Assembly: GCA_002720855.1 (NCBI GenBank)
Contig: PBIN01000015.1
Location: 744,001 to 808,000, forward strand
Direction: 5' to 3'
Length of the DNA: 64,000 nucleotides
From: Rhodospirillaceae bacterium
GTDB taxonomy: Bacteria > Pseudomonadota > Alphaproteobacteria > MPNO01 > UBA2964
Shown here: one piece after another, positions 1 to 8,405 of the stretch
Position numbering within the stretch: the stretch's first letter is position 1
Layout: each line of letters begins with the position of its first letter
Made by a program: the position numbers and the translations under genes
The notes under the pieces: model-generated
Told to the model about the DNA's origin: nothing
The model's database searches: none
Seen by the model: only the letters and a program-made list of their open reading frames with translations

Positions 1-132
1 CTCGGCGACAAGTATCCGAACCGCTTGCCCCGTTTCGGAATTGGGAACTGGTTTTAACGCCGTCTTTTTTGGTTTCGGCCGCACCGGTTTGTCTTTGAGG
101 TGCGCCTTTGGTGATCTGTTGGTTCGAGCCAT
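1..132 (-). CDS. N-terminus of an unidentified protein (partial)
   Basis: An open minus-strand frame begins at an ATG at 132 and runs off the left edge, giving 44 residues. The N-terminus is rich in lysine and proline (MARTNRSPKAHLKDKPVRPK) and likely disordered, then turns into a hydrophobic strand, RILVAE, at the window edge. RILVAE would fit the first strand of a receiver domain, but this is only a guess from six residues. It lies on the same strand as, and downstream of, the DsrE-like gene, after a 171-base gap. That gap holds a 13-base palindrome (TTAGCGGCGCTAA, 197-209) and nothing else I can interpret. No strong ribosome site was seen. Function unknown. Confidence 0.45.
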   Translation of the reverse strand, partial: MARTNRSPKAHLKDKPVRPKPKKTALKPVPNSETGQAVRILVAE

Positions 133-303
133 AGCAAACTACCATGCCGGACTGAAAGAGCATTGCGAAGCCTAGGCCGAATTAGTTATCGCGTTGTTAG
201 CGGCGCTAATAGTTTGAAAAGCTGTCCAGGTTTTTTCACTGTAAATACTCTTTTGATAGGTAAGCTTTAGACGATGGGCCTATGTATCAAGGAGCGCAAT
301 CTA

Positions 304-741
304 TCAAATAAATACGATTTGACCGTCGTCCCTTTCTGCTTGTGATAAAAAGCTCACCAATCCGCCGACCTTGATCTGGATATCTGTCCGGAACATAGCC
401 TCGTTTAACTTCGCGGCTTTTACGCCCATATCGCAGCGATAAAACGCCACATCGAGTTCCGCGCAGGCGGCAAGCAGTTCGTCGATTCCTGCAATTCCGT
501 CGGCGGAAAACTCTGCGTCCTGTTCCAAAGCAGATTTGCCATCGAGGTTGGCTTTCAAAAATGTCCACCCGGCGTTGTCGTTAGAATTTTTGTCGAGCAG
601 CAAATGAAGGCCACCGGCTGTGACAAAAACGGTTACCGGTCTATCAGTTGCGGCCGCTGCACTCGCCATAGCCAGACTGTAATGGACGCGGTCGTAATCT
701 CCAGAAAATAATATGATCGATAGGCTTTTGCGGGCGGCCAT
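304..741 (-). CDS. DsrE/DsrF-like small protein
   Basis: A 145-residue protein beginning MAARKSLSIILFSGDYDRVH. The pattern is that of the DsrE/DsrF/YchN-like fold: a first strand SIILFSGDYD, an alpha/beta layout, a VTVFVTAGGLHLL second strand, and a late CDMGVKAAKL segment holding the only conserved-looking cysteine. Relatives act in sulfur relay or as peroxiredoxin-like accessory proteins. The exact role here is unknown. The frame is open upstream to 795, but the ATG at 741 is chosen because it sits 2 bases after the moeB-like stop (TAA-TA-ATG), suggesting translational coupling. Coupling to a ThiF/MoeB-type E1 fits sulfur-carrier chemistry, by inference. Confidence 0.65.
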   Translation of the reverse strand: MAARKSLSIILFSGDYDRVHYSLAMASAAAATDRPVTVFVTAGGLHLLLDKNSNDNAGWTFLKANLDGKSALEQDAEFSADGIAGIDELLAACAELDVAFYRCDMGVKAAKLNEAMFRTDIQIKVGGLVSFLSQAERDDGQIVFI

Positions 742-743
742 TA

Positions 744-1541
744 TTACGCAGCCGCGTGGATCGACAGATCCGAGATCGTCGGTTGATCGCCGCATAGCGG
801 GCAGGTCTCATCGCGCTTGAGCGTAATTCTGCGAAACTCCGTCTCCAAAGCGTCGTACAAAATGAGACCGGTCGCCAGTGTGGAGCCGATTCCCATAATT
901 TCCTTCAAGACCTCTGTCGCTTGAATCGACCCAACAGTGCCCGCAAGTGCGCCCAACACGCCACCCTCTGAACAGCTGGGAACCATACCAGGCGGCGGAG
1001 GCTCGCGATAAAGACAACGATAACAAGGAAAGTTGTCTCCCTTATAAGACTTGAAAGTCGCGATTTGACCTTCAAACCTCAAAATTGCACCTGACACCAA
1101 AGTCTTGCCAGCCAGATGGCAGGCATCGTTTACGAGAAATCTGGTCTCAAAGTTATCTGAACCGTCAGCAACAACGTCATAATCAGCGATCAATTCAAAA
1201 ACATTCTTTTCCGTTAACCTGGTGTGATGCGGCCGAAAATTTACGTCGGGATTTACGTCGGATATGGCGGATGCGGCACTTTCCACTTTGGGTGTGCCAA
1301 CATTGCCCGTCGCATGTATGACCTGCCGTTGAAGGTTTGAAATATCGACAACATCATCATCGACAACTCCGAGTGTTCCGACGCCGGCGGCAGCCAAATA
1401 CAAGAGGAGCGGCGCGCCAAGACCACCAGCACCAATAACAAGAACTCTTGCTTTGAGAAGCTTCTCCTGGCCGATGCCACCAACTTCTGGCAAGACGATA
1501 TGCCTGGCATAGCGGTGAAGTTGATCGTCAGTAAATTCCAT
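744..1541 (-). CDS. moeB: MoeB/ThiF/HesA-family E1-like adenylyltransferase
   Basis: A 265-residue member of the E1-like family that adenylates the C-terminal glycine of ubiquitin-like sulfur carriers (MoaD or ThiS) for molybdopterin or thiamine synthesis. Visible motifs: the ATP-binding GAGGLGAP at about 37-44, NLQRQV at 69-74, the GSDNFETRFLVND segment at 127-139, zinc-binding CYRC at 173-176 and CPLC at 247-250, and the VPSC cysteine at 190. No C-terminal rhodanese domain is present, as in bacterial MoeB. The ATG at 1541 fits the family N-terminus (MEFTDDQLHRYARHI). The longer open frame to 1655 would overlap dut. It follows dut by 16 bases and is followed directly by the DsrE-like gene. 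Whether it serves MoaD, ThiS or another carrier cannot be told. Confidence 0.88.
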   Translation of the reverse strand: MEFTDDQLHRYARHIVLPEVGGIGQEKLLKARVLVIGAGGLGAPLLLYLAAAGVGTLGVVDDDVVDISNLQRQVIHATGNVGTPKVESAASAISDVNPDVNFRPHHTRLTEKNVFELIADYDVVADGSDNFETRFLVNDACHLAGKTLVSGAILRFEGQIATFKSYKGDNFPCYRCLYREPPPPGMVPSCSEGGVLGALAGTVGSIQATEVLKEIMGIGSTLATGLILYDALETEFRRITLKRDETCPLCGDQPTISDLSIHAAA

Positions 1542-1557
1542 TGATCCTAGGAGCCTT

Positions 1558-2007
1558 CTAGCTCTTGGTACCCGTAGAACCAAACCCGCCTTCGCCGCGG
1601 GCGGTTTCAGGCAGTTCATCGCTCTCCTGCAATTGGGCTTGTATGACGGGGGCAATGACCATCTGGGCGATCCTCATGCCGCGCTCAACGGTAAAGGCCT
1701 CATTTCCCAAATTGGCGAGAATCACTTTAACTTCGCCCCGGTAGTCAGCGTCGATTGTTCCGGGTGTATTCAATACAGTGACACCATTCCTCGCTGCCAA
1801 TCCGGAGCGTGGTCGAATCTGCGCTTCATACCCGTTCGGCAGAGCGATCGCCAGGCCGGTGGGAACCAAAGCACGCTCGCCAGGCGCTAGCACAAGTTCC
1901 TGATCCAGCGCAGCGGGAAGATCCATTCCCGCAGCAGATTCACTCTCATAGGAGGGCAAAGGCAAGTCTTCATTATGGGGTAAGCGTTTTACAGATACCG
2001 AAACCAT
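1558..2007 (-). CDS. dut: dUTP diphosphatase
   Basis: A trimeric-type dUTPase of 149 residues, the usual length. It hydrolyses dUTP to dUMP and pyrophosphate, keeping uracil out of DNA and supplying dUMP for thymidylate. All five family motifs are visible: AGMDLPA (26-32), PRSGLA (66-71), [10 protein letters not shown] (83-92), RIAQMV (112-117) and the C-terminal lid [10 protein letters not shown] (137-146). It starts 9 bases after the coaBC stop and is part of the minus-strand ubiE-ubiB-coaBC-dut-moeB run. A dCTP deaminase, which makes its substrate, is encoded at 60.4 kb. Confidence 0.97.
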   Translation of the reverse strand: MVSVSVKRLPHNEDLPLPSYESESAAGMDLPAALDQELVLAPGERALVPTGLAIALPNGYEAQIRPRSGLAARNGVTVLNTPGTIDADYRGEVKVILANLGNEAFTVERGMRIAQMVIAPVIQAQLQESDELPETARGEGGFGSTGTKS

Positions 2008-2016
2008 TCCTATTCC

Positions 2017-3228
2017 TTATTCCGCGGCTGCCGGCCGGTTAAATTGGTCTGCGATTTTTCTTGCCAACGCGACAGCAACGTCCTGTTTAGACATTTCTGG
2101 CCAGCTCTCGGTTGATGTCGCCGTGATCAAATGAACCTGATTAGTGTCGCCGCCAAACGTATCGGTGCCAGTCGACACATCATTGGCAACAATCCAGTCG
2201 CAGCCTTTTCTCTCGCGTTTTGGTACGGCTTTAGCGATGACGTCTCCGGTTTCCGCGGCGAAGCCAACGACAAGTTGCGGCCTGTCATTGCCCGCATTAG
2301 ACAAAGTACGGAGGATATCCGGATTCTCAGTCAGCGATAGCGAAGGAGGATCGCCCTCTTTCTTAATCTTTTTGTCAGCAGATTCCTCCGCGCGCCAGTC
2401 CGAGACTGCTGCGGCACAAACGGCAATATCTGTGGGAAGTGCATTTTCGCATGCTTTAAGCATTTCACGCGCTGTTTCGATGGATATGACGTCGACGCCG
2501 CTTGGGTTTCTCTGTTGCGTTGGGCCGGTGACAAGAGTGGTCTCCGCCCCCATACCTGCAAGCGCCGTTGCAATTGCGTGCCCCTGCTTGCCTGAAGACC
2601 GGTTTGCAATATAGCGGACAGGATCGATTGGTTCGTATGTTGGCCCGCTTGTGACCAGGGCCTTTAGACCGGTCAGGCGACCATCATCCAGGAAATGGTC
2701 CTGAATCGCCCTCAAAATTTCATCCGGCTCAACCATGCGCCCTTCGCCAAACTCACCGCAGGCCATATCACCGGAGTTAGGGCCTAAAACTTGGATGTCC
2801 CTCTGGCGCAAAACGCTAAGATTGGCTGTTGTAGCTGCATGTTCCCACATCCGGACATTCATAGACGGCGCAACCATTACCTTTTTATCGGTAGCCAAAA
2901 GGACAGTTGTCGCGACGTCGTCAGCGATTCCTTGTGCCATACGGGCCAAAATGTTGGCGGTCGCTGGTACCACAACGAGCAGGTCCGCATCTCGAGATAG
3001 CTGAATATGCCCCATCTCATGTTCGTCGGTGAGCGAAAATAAATCGCCATAGACCCTGTCGCCGGATAGAGCGGATAAAGAGAGTGGCGTAACGAACTCA
3101 GTCGCAGCTTTGGTAAGAACGCAACGGACCGCCGCGCCATGCTCGCGCAAGCGCCGAATAAGCTCCAGGCACTTGTAGGCGGCAATACCACCAGAGACGA
3201 TCAACAATATGCGCTTGTTTTGCAACAC
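2017..3228 (-). CDS. coaBC: Bifunctional phosphopantothenoylcysteine decarboxylase/synthase
   Basis: A 403-residue fusion catalysing two coenzyme A steps: CTP-dependent ligation of cysteine to 4'-phosphopantothenate (CoaB) and FMN-dependent decarboxylation to 4'-phosphopantetheine (CoaC). The CoaC half shows SGGIAAYK (12-19), the catalytic His in HIQLSRDAD (about 74), APSMN (120-124) and the active Cys in GDMACGEFGEGR (about 157). The CoaB half begins near residue 188 with LVTSGPTYEPIDPVRYIANR and SSGKQG, and has a KIKK segment further on. The start is a GTG at 3228 with AAGGA about 12 bases upstream. A TTG directly after it is an alternative. The following 279 bases to 3507 hold no supported gene. 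Confidence 0.96.
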   Translation of the reverse strand: MLQNKRILLIVSGGIAAYKCLELIRRLREHGAAVRCVLTKAATEFVTPLSLSALSGDRVYGDLFSLTDEHEMGHIQLSRDADLLVVVPATANILARMAQGIADDVATTVLLATDKKVMVAPSMNVRMWEHAATTANLSVLRQRDIQVLGPNSGDMACGEFGEGRMVEPDEILRAIQDHFLDDGRLTGLKALVTSGPTYEPIDPVRYIANRSSGKQGHAIATALAGMGAETTLVTGPTQQRNPSGVDVISIETAREMLKACENALPTDIAVCAAAVSDWRAEESADKKIKKEGDPPSLSLTENPDILRTLSNAGNDRPQLVVGFAAETGDVIAKAVPKRERKGCDWIVANDVSTGTDTFGGDTNQVHLITATSTESWPEMSKQDVAVALARKIADQFNRPAAAE

Positions 3229-3507
3229 GCCGATAAAGTCCTTGATCAGAATTCAGAGAATTTAACCGTAAACTAGTGAGTTGCTGGCGGAACGGCAAGA
3301 ATTCCCTGCAAATTGGCCCTTTTCAGGTTGTGGAATACGATTCTCAAAATCGCACGATTTCTGTATCAGGATTGGACAATTCGAGCACTTTTAGGTTTTT
3401 CTTTCACGTTAACCATATGAAAAGACATCATAAAATCGTTTGGCATGGTTTTGCGTATTTCCTGATGCCCCCCTACGGGCAGTAACGAGTAGTGAGAAAG
3501 CTATCCG

Positions 3508-4648
3508 GTGAAAATTATGGTTCGAACGTCCGCCTGCACTCTTCGTACAATCGCACTATTCAGTGCCGTGATTAGCATTTCCGTGGCTTTGGCAGTTTCT
3601 CCAAAGGCGCAAACAATACAGTTGTCGGCGTTGGCACCGGCAATTGAAACCTCGGATGCAAATTCAGCCCCCAGCGTAAAACCGGGTGCCGTTTCTGCAA
3701 CGCAGTTGAACGCGGCAATTCCTAGGTATCTCTCGGTTGGCAATCCAAAACCTAGCGATATTGCCAAAAGGGCCGTCAGCCTCATTCGTGCCCTTAAAGA
3801 TCAGAAAAAGGTCCTGAAACCCAATGATTTGTTTCAAGTGGTTAGCCGGGTTTCGACAATTGCAACACGGGCTTTGACCAAAACAGCAATCGCCCGCCTT
3901 GCTGTGGCATCCGATTATAAGCCACGGAAAGCTTTAGTCGCTTTGGATTTTGGACCTGCTGATGGGAAAGTCATGAATGGCTTCACTAGGGTGGTACCTG
4001 GTGACGTTCGTATTTCCGGTAAAAAAGTCTCTGGTTTGCGGCGGCCAGAAGATAGCGCGCTGCTCGCAGATGGACTGTCTGGCGTCAAAAAGATTTCAAT
4101 TGATGTACCAGTCGGGTCATATCGCATTGTTCTTATGACACAGGATCTTGGTGATCCTAGATTCGCTGCACCGCTTGGGCGCGAGGTACGAATCAATAAG
4201 GTACCGTTCCTGGTAACTGGGAGTAAGCTGGATCAATGGACGCGTGATGCCATGCTCGCCGGAAATAGCTCCGCCCTAAACGGTACAGAATTTAAAGTGG
4301 CCGGTGGGTTTTTTACCGGGTGATCTAAGTCGTACTTTCCGCAGCCAATCCCTGCGACAGGTCGGTGGCGCCATCATCATTGAAGGCCAGTCGACTGACG
4401 GCAAACTTGTTATCGAGTTATTCGGATTTAAGCGCGATACGACTTATTTGACCGGCCTGATCGTGGAGCCACTGAAAGAAGTGAGCGATGTCGTTTTAAG
4501 TCAGCCGGCTTTGAGAAAACAGGTTTCCCTCAGGTCCCGTTTGACGCTGGAGTCCCAGATCCTATCCGCTGCTGCTGATGCCGTTGACGGAATAATTCCC
4601 GATGCCGGCAAAAGTTTTGAAGACGAGAATAGCGCGACCACAAATTGA
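3508..4648 (+). pseudogene. Secreted galactose-binding-like protein gene, frameshifted
   Basis: Two overlapping frames read as one protein. The first part (3508-4323) begins with a signal peptide (TIALFSAVISISVALA, likely cut near SPKA) and a region of about 110 residues of low complexity and helix. It then enters a beta-sandwich-like domain opening LVALDFGPADGKVMNGFTRV, with IDVPVGSYRIVLMTQDLGD further on. It hits a stop at 4321. The continuation lies one base out of phase (from about 4304) and reads SQSLRQVGGAIIIEGQSTDG then TGLIVEP, the expected closing strands. The switch point is a run of six T at 4309-4314. With five T the product would be one 379-residue protein. The domain resembles carbohydrate-binding galactose-binding-like folds, by inference. 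Start is GTG 3508 or ATG 3517. It converges on ubiB. A sequencing error in the homopolymer is a serious alternative. Confidence 0.6.
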
Positions 4649-4656
4649 TATAAAAA

Positions 4657-4694
4657 ATGCGGCCGCGAGAGGCCGCATGGTTCTGTTTTTTTTT
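4657..4694. terminator. Bidirectional intrinsic terminator
   Basis: A perfect 8-base-pair stem, ATGCGGCC (4657-4664) and GGCCGCAT (4671-4678) around the loop GCGAGA, is followed on the plus strand by a T9 run (4686-4694). On the minus strand it is followed directly by a T6 run (complement of the A run at 4652-4657). It sits between the convergent 3' ends of the frameshifted secreted-protein gene and ubiB, and can stop both transcripts. Confidence 0.85.
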
Positions 4695-4701
4695 GGGGTG
4701 T

Positions 4702-6249
4702 TTAGCTGACCGCAATAAGCAGTCCTACGGCTACAGCCGCGCCCGCCCACCAGGGCCATCTTGTGGAACTTTGCCGCCCTGACATCGCACTTACGGTATC
4801 TGGATGCAGTTTTACGCCATCCTGTGCCAGTGTCGTGACGCTGTCACTCATATTATTAATAAGTGCTGGCAGCCGTTCGATCAGCTTGCCTGCCTCTGTC
4901 ATGGCTTCTGCGGCTTTCGCTTCCGGCGACAGTGCATTCTCCATCCAGTCCTCGATAAGCGGTCTCGCGAGTTCCCACATATTCGTCTCGGGGTGCAATC
5001 GACGCCCCACACCTTCCGCGACCAGCATCGTTTTTTGCAGCAACAATAACTGCGGTTGCGTCTGCATCTTAAAACGCTCTGTAACGGTAAAGAGCTGGGC
5101 TAAAAGGCGCGCCAAAGAAATGTCCTTGAGCGGCAGTCCTAATATAGGTTCAGCGATTGCCCGAGAGGCCTGGGCAAAAGATTCTTCCGATTCGCTTGCC
5201 GGAACGTAGCCAGCCCGAATATGGACTGCCGCAACTTTCGCGTAATCGGCCGTCAGGAACCCGATCATCATTTCAGCCAGGTAATATCGGGTCTGTTTAT
5301 CTATTCGCCCCATAATGCCGAAATCGACGGCCTGAATAGCGCCATCTTCATCAACCAGCAAATTTCCCGGGTGAAGATCGGCGTGAAAAAAGCCGTCCCG
5401 AAAGACCTGTAAGAAAAATGCCCGTGCCATATTGGCAACCAGCATTTCAATATCATGGCCTGCTTCTTCGAGAATTTTCACTTCATCGACGGGTGTCCCG
5501 TACACCCGCTCAGAGGTCAGAACGCGCCTGCCAGTGCGGGTCCAGTCCATTCTTGGGACCTTAAAGGTAGAGTCGTCTTCGAAGTTTGCGAATAATTCGT
5601 CGCCCGCCGCGGCCTCCAGTCTTAGATCCATTTCCATAGCGACGGTCTCGGCGAGAGTATCGATCACCTCGATCGGGCGCAGCCGCCTCGCCTTCGGAAA
5701 ATAGCGGTCTATCGATTCAGCCATCCAACGCAACAGGTCCAACTCCTGTGCGAATGCTCTTTCGATTCCCGGTCGTAATATCTTGACCGCAACAGGCTGA
5801 TCGTCGGTCGTTATGGCAAAATGTACCTGCGCGATTGAAGCGGCGGCGGTTGGTGTATCTTCAAACGATGAAAACAATTCTTCTAAAGTCTTATCAAACT
5901 CATCTTCGATAGCGCGCTTTGCATCCTCACAGGAAAAAGGCGGCAAATTATCCTGCAATGTTGAGAGATCATCAGCGATTTCCTCTCCGACAAGGTCTGA
6001 TCTGACTGAAAGGGCCTGTCCCAATTTGATAAAACCCGGGCCCAGTGTCTGAAGGGCTTTGGCCAACCTTTCGCCGCGGCGCAGATCGGCGAGATCAGGC
6101 AGCACACCCGCTCTGAGAGTCACAAATTTGATGCCAAATCTGATAGGGAGAGGAAGCTGACTATCTTCCAGCAGGAAAAGCGCATCATGTCGCGCAATCG
6201 TTCGGACAATTTCAACAACACGGCGGAGGTTGCGGGCTGTTCGTATCAT
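4702..6249 (-). CDS. ubiB: UbiB, ubiquinone biosynthesis atypical kinase/ATPase
   Basis: UbiB (ABC1/ADCK family) supports ubiquinone biosynthesis at the inner membrane as an atypical protein-kinase-like ATPase. The 515-residue product shows the family-defining KxGQ motif (KLGQ, about 75-78), the alanine-rich loop AAAS (135-138), the ATP lysine in VAVKILRP (156), the catalytic-loop HADLHPGN (289-296) and DFG (309-311). It ends with a tryptophan-rich hydrophobic membrane segment. The frame is open to 6309, but ATG 6249 (MIRTARNLRRVVEIVRTIAR) matches the family N-terminus and lies 5 bases after the ubiE stop. No good ribosome site precedes it, suggesting coupling to ubiE. Confidence 0.94.
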   Translation of the reverse strand: MIRTARNLRRVVEIVRTIARHDALFLLEDSQLPLPIRFGIKFVTLRAGVLPDLADLRRGERLAKALQTLGPGFIKLGQALSVRSDLVGEEIADDLSTLQDNLPPFSCEDAKRAIEDEFDKTLEELFSSFEDTPTAAASIAQVHFAITTDDQPVAVKILRPGIERAFAQELDLLRWMAESIDRYFPKARRLRPIEVIDTLAETVAMEMDLRLEAAAGDELFANFEDDSTFKVPRMDWTRTGRRVLTSERVYGTPVDEVKILEEAGHDIEMLVANMARAFFLQVFRDGFFHADLHPGNLLVDEDGAIQAVDFGIMGRIDKQTRYYLAEMMIGFLTADYAKVAAVHIRAGYVPASESEESFAQASRAIAEPILGLPLKDISLARLLAQLFTVTERFKMQTQPQLLLLQKTMLVAEGVGRRLHPETNMWELARPLIEDWMENALSPEAKAAEAMTEAGKLIERLPALINNMSDSVTTLAQDGVKLHPDTVSAMSGRQSSTRWPWWAGAAVAVGLLIAVS

Positions 6250-6254
6250 CAGAT

Positions 6255-7046
6255 TCAGACGCGCCAGCCCGAGTGGATGGCGACAATACCTCCAGACATT
6301 GAGCGGCATTTGATGTTTTTAAATCCCGCGGCCGCCATCTCTGTGGCTAGTGCATCAGGTTCGGGAAAACGCCGTATACTCTCCACAAGGTATTCATATG
6401 CTTCCCGGTCGCCTGCAATGTGTTCACCTAGCCAGGGAAGAATACGATCAGAATAGGCCTCATATAAAGGAGCTAGGACCGGCACAATAGCGGGCGAAAA
6501 CTCGAGACACAGAAAATGTCCGCCTATTTCCAGAATTCGGTGCATCTCTGCCAACCCGGCAGCGCGATCCGTTACATTTCTGAGCCCAAAAGAGATGGTA
6601 CAAACATCTGCTGAGCGATCCGGGAGCGGCAGTGCCTCCGCTGGCGCCTCAAGGAATTCGATGTCGCCAACGTATCCTTTATCAAGCGCTCTTTCCCTGG
6701 CGACTTGCAACATTGCGGCGTTTGGATCGCAAATGGTGGCAATTTGAGGTCGTTGGTCGTTCGTCAGATCGTTCAGCCGTTCCAGAAATCTAAAGGTTAC
6801 GTCGCCGGTGCCACCTGCCACATCGACCAACCTTGTAGTCGGTCGGGGTTTTATCCAATCGATAAGGCTCTGTTTCCATATTCGGTGTAACCCACCGCTC
6901 ATCAGATCGTTCATCAGGTCGTAGCGATCGGCAACAGAGTCAAAAACGCCGGCCACTAAACCAGAATGCTCTTCCTTGGAAACACGTTGAAATCCGAAAT
7001 CGGTTTCCGCGTTACCCTTGGTGCCGTTCGATGATGTATTTGCCAT
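6255..7046 (-). CDS. ubiE: UbiE/MenG C-methyltransferase
   Basis: A SAM-dependent methyltransferase of 263 residues that C-methylates the demethoxybenzoquinol intermediate of ubiquinone synthesis (and demethylmenaquinol where present). Family features: FDSVADRYDLMNDLMSGGLH (35-54), the SAM-binding DVAGGTGD (75-82), CDPNAAML, the SFGLRNVTDR motif, and an SMSGGIVAIHSGWRV C-terminus. The ATG at 7046 is chosen because the family's conserved part begins shortly after it. The open frame to 7199 would overlap mutM on the other strand. It leads the minus-strand run ubiE-ubiB and is divergent from mutM, with an 85-base gap that must hold both promoters. Confidence 0.95.
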   Translation of the reverse strand: MANTSSNGTKGNAETDFGFQRVSKEEHSGLVAGVFDSVADRYDLMNDLMSGGLHRIWKQSLIDWIKPRPTTRLVDVAGGTGDVTFRFLERLNDLTNDQRPQIATICDPNAAMLQVARERALDKGYVGDIEFLEAPAEALPLPDRSADVCTISFGLRNVTDRAAGLAEMHRILEIGGHFLCLEFSPAIVPVLAPLYEAYSDRILPWLGEHIAGDREAYEYLVESIRRFPEPDALATEMAAAGFKNIKCRSMSGGIVAIHSGWRV

Positions 7047-7131
7047 GGATCGACAATAGCCTAGGTGCAATTTTCGCGCTAGCTTGAGGACGCGGCTCAG
7101 ACCGCTTTGTCGTGGCTCAAAGAGATCTAGG

Positions 7132-7962
7132 ATGCCGGAGCTTCCAGAGGTAGAAACCGTTCGCAGAGGCCTTGCCGAGGCAATGGAAGGTCGACGCATA
7201 AATCAGGTTTTGGTCAGACGGACAGATTTGCGGCGGCCGCTGCCGGGAAATTTTGCAGAGGCGCTGGAAGGGCAGACAATCACACGGCTCAGCCGGCGCG
7301 CAAAATACCTTTTGATCTGCCTTGAAAATGAAACTGTTGTTTTGGCACATCTTGGAATGTCAGGCCGCATGGTCATCGAACAGGGTACCGATGCCGAAAC
7401 TCCGGCGCGAAAGCACGAGCATATCGTGTTTGTTGTCGGAAACGGCACAGTCATCCGTTTCTCAGACCCTCGGCGGTTCGGGTTGATGGATCTGACAACT
7501 GAATCGTCACTTGCGTCACACCCGTTGCTCGCAAATATCGGCCCTGAGCCACTGGACGATATGTTCAACGGACCTGCGCTTGTTCAGCGGCTCAAAGGTC
7601 GCAAGACACCTTTAAAGTCGGCGCTCCTCGATCAACGTGTTGTTGCAGGTCTCGGAAATATTTACGTTTGTGAGGGCCTGTTCCTGGCGGGACTTTCGCC
7701 GCGGCGTAGCGCCCACACGGTCGGGTTAGGCCGTGCGAACAAGCTTGTCGCCGCGACGAAGAAAGTTCTGCAAGAAGCGATTGAATCTGGAGGCTCGACG
7801 TTGCGGGATCATGTGACCGCGACAGGCGAAATGGGGTATTTCCAACATAATTTTAAAGTCTATGGGCGCGAAGGCGAAGCATGCCCGGTTTGTAACAATG
7901 AAATTAGGCGCATCGTTCAGGCCGGTAGATCAACTTTCTTCTGTGCAAGTTGCCAAGGTTAG
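7132..7962 (+). CDS. mutM: Formamidopyrimidine-DNA glycosylase
   Basis: Fpg/MutM, 276 residues, removes 8-oxoguanine and formamidopyrimidines from DNA and nicks the abasic site. The mature N-terminus PELPEVETVRRGL carries the catalytic Pro2/Glu3. Further features are the LAHLGMSGRM strand, SDPRRFG, the helix-two-turn-helix region GLGNIYVCEGL, and the C-terminal zinc finger CPVC...CASC. The open frame extends upstream to 7084, but ATG 7132 is fixed by the requirement for MPELPEVE. It is the first plus-strand gene of the run to dnaA. Confidence 0.97.
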   Translation: MPELPEVETVRRGLAEAMEGRRINQVLVRRTDLRRPLPGNFAEALEGQTITRLSRRAKYLLICLENETVVLAHLGMSGRMVIEQGTDAETPARKHEHIVFVVGNGTVIRFSDPRRFGLMDLTTESSLASHPLLANIGPEPLDDMFNGPALVQRLKGRKTPLKSALLDQRVVAGLGNIYVCEGLFLAGLSPRRSAHTVGLGRANKLVAATKKVLQEAIESGGSTLRDHVTATGEMGYFQHNFKVYGREGEACPVCNNEIRRIVQAGRSTFFCASCQG

Positions 7963-7976
7963 GGTAGATCGTCGCC

Positions 7977-8378
7977 ATGATATTATCTGCCAGCCATACC
8001 AAATCGATTTTTAAGTACTTTTTGCTGGCAACCCTGTTTGTCTTTGCGATACTCAATGCGCGGCAAGTTAGCGCCGATAAGAGCTTTTTCTCGGTAATTT
8101 CTGATTTACCTGTAATGCCCGGGCTCAGCGAAGTAACAGGCTCCGCTGTTAAGTTTTCCACGCCTCAGGGGCGGATTTTGGAGATATCTGCTTCCGGAAA
8201 ATCCGGGGCAAAGCTGCGGGAGAATGACGTTAGATCGTTTTATCTGCAGACATTGCCGCAGCTTGGCTGGGAACCATCAAATGATGGCAGTTGGGTCCGG
8301 GAAGATGAAAGGTTACGGCTCGCGATTTCGGTCATTCGCGGGATGCTGATTGCCCAATTTTCTCTAACACCTAAATAA
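7977..8378 (+). CDS. Small exported protein of unknown function
   Basis: A 133-residue protein with a clear signal peptide: a basic start, hydrophobic core YFLLATLFVFAIL, and a probable cut after QVSA near residue 33. The mature part includes DLPVMPGLSE, a FSTPQGRILEI strand, a FYLQTLPQLGW segment and a final beta-rich part, with no cysteines or recognisable catalytic motif. It starts 14 bases after mutM and precedes the enoyl-CoA hydratase. The FYLQTLPQLGW segment recalls small alphaproteobacterial periplasmic proteins found in this same position, but I cannot name the family or assign a function. Confidence 0.8.
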   Translation: MILSASHTKSIFKYFLLATLFVFAILNARQVSADKSFFSVISDLPVMPGLSEVTGSAVKFSTPQGRILEISASGKSGAKLRENDVRSFYLQTLPQLGWEPSNDGSWVREDERLRLAISVIRGMLIAQFSLTPK

Positions 8379-8405
8379 ACTCTAACGCACTAAGGACGGG
8401 TCTCC

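Noticed and set aside
197-209. 13-base palindrome TTAGCGGCGCTAA in the left gap
   Set aside because: Too short and isolated to assign a function.
2144-2614. 156-codon plus-strand open frame inside coaBC
   Set aside because: It lies fully antisense to the well-supported coaBC gene and has no recognisable protein pattern.
3276-3485. 69-codon open frame in the gap before the secreted-protein gene
   Set aside because: Composition looks random, with no ribosome site or family pattern. The gap is better read as a promoter region.
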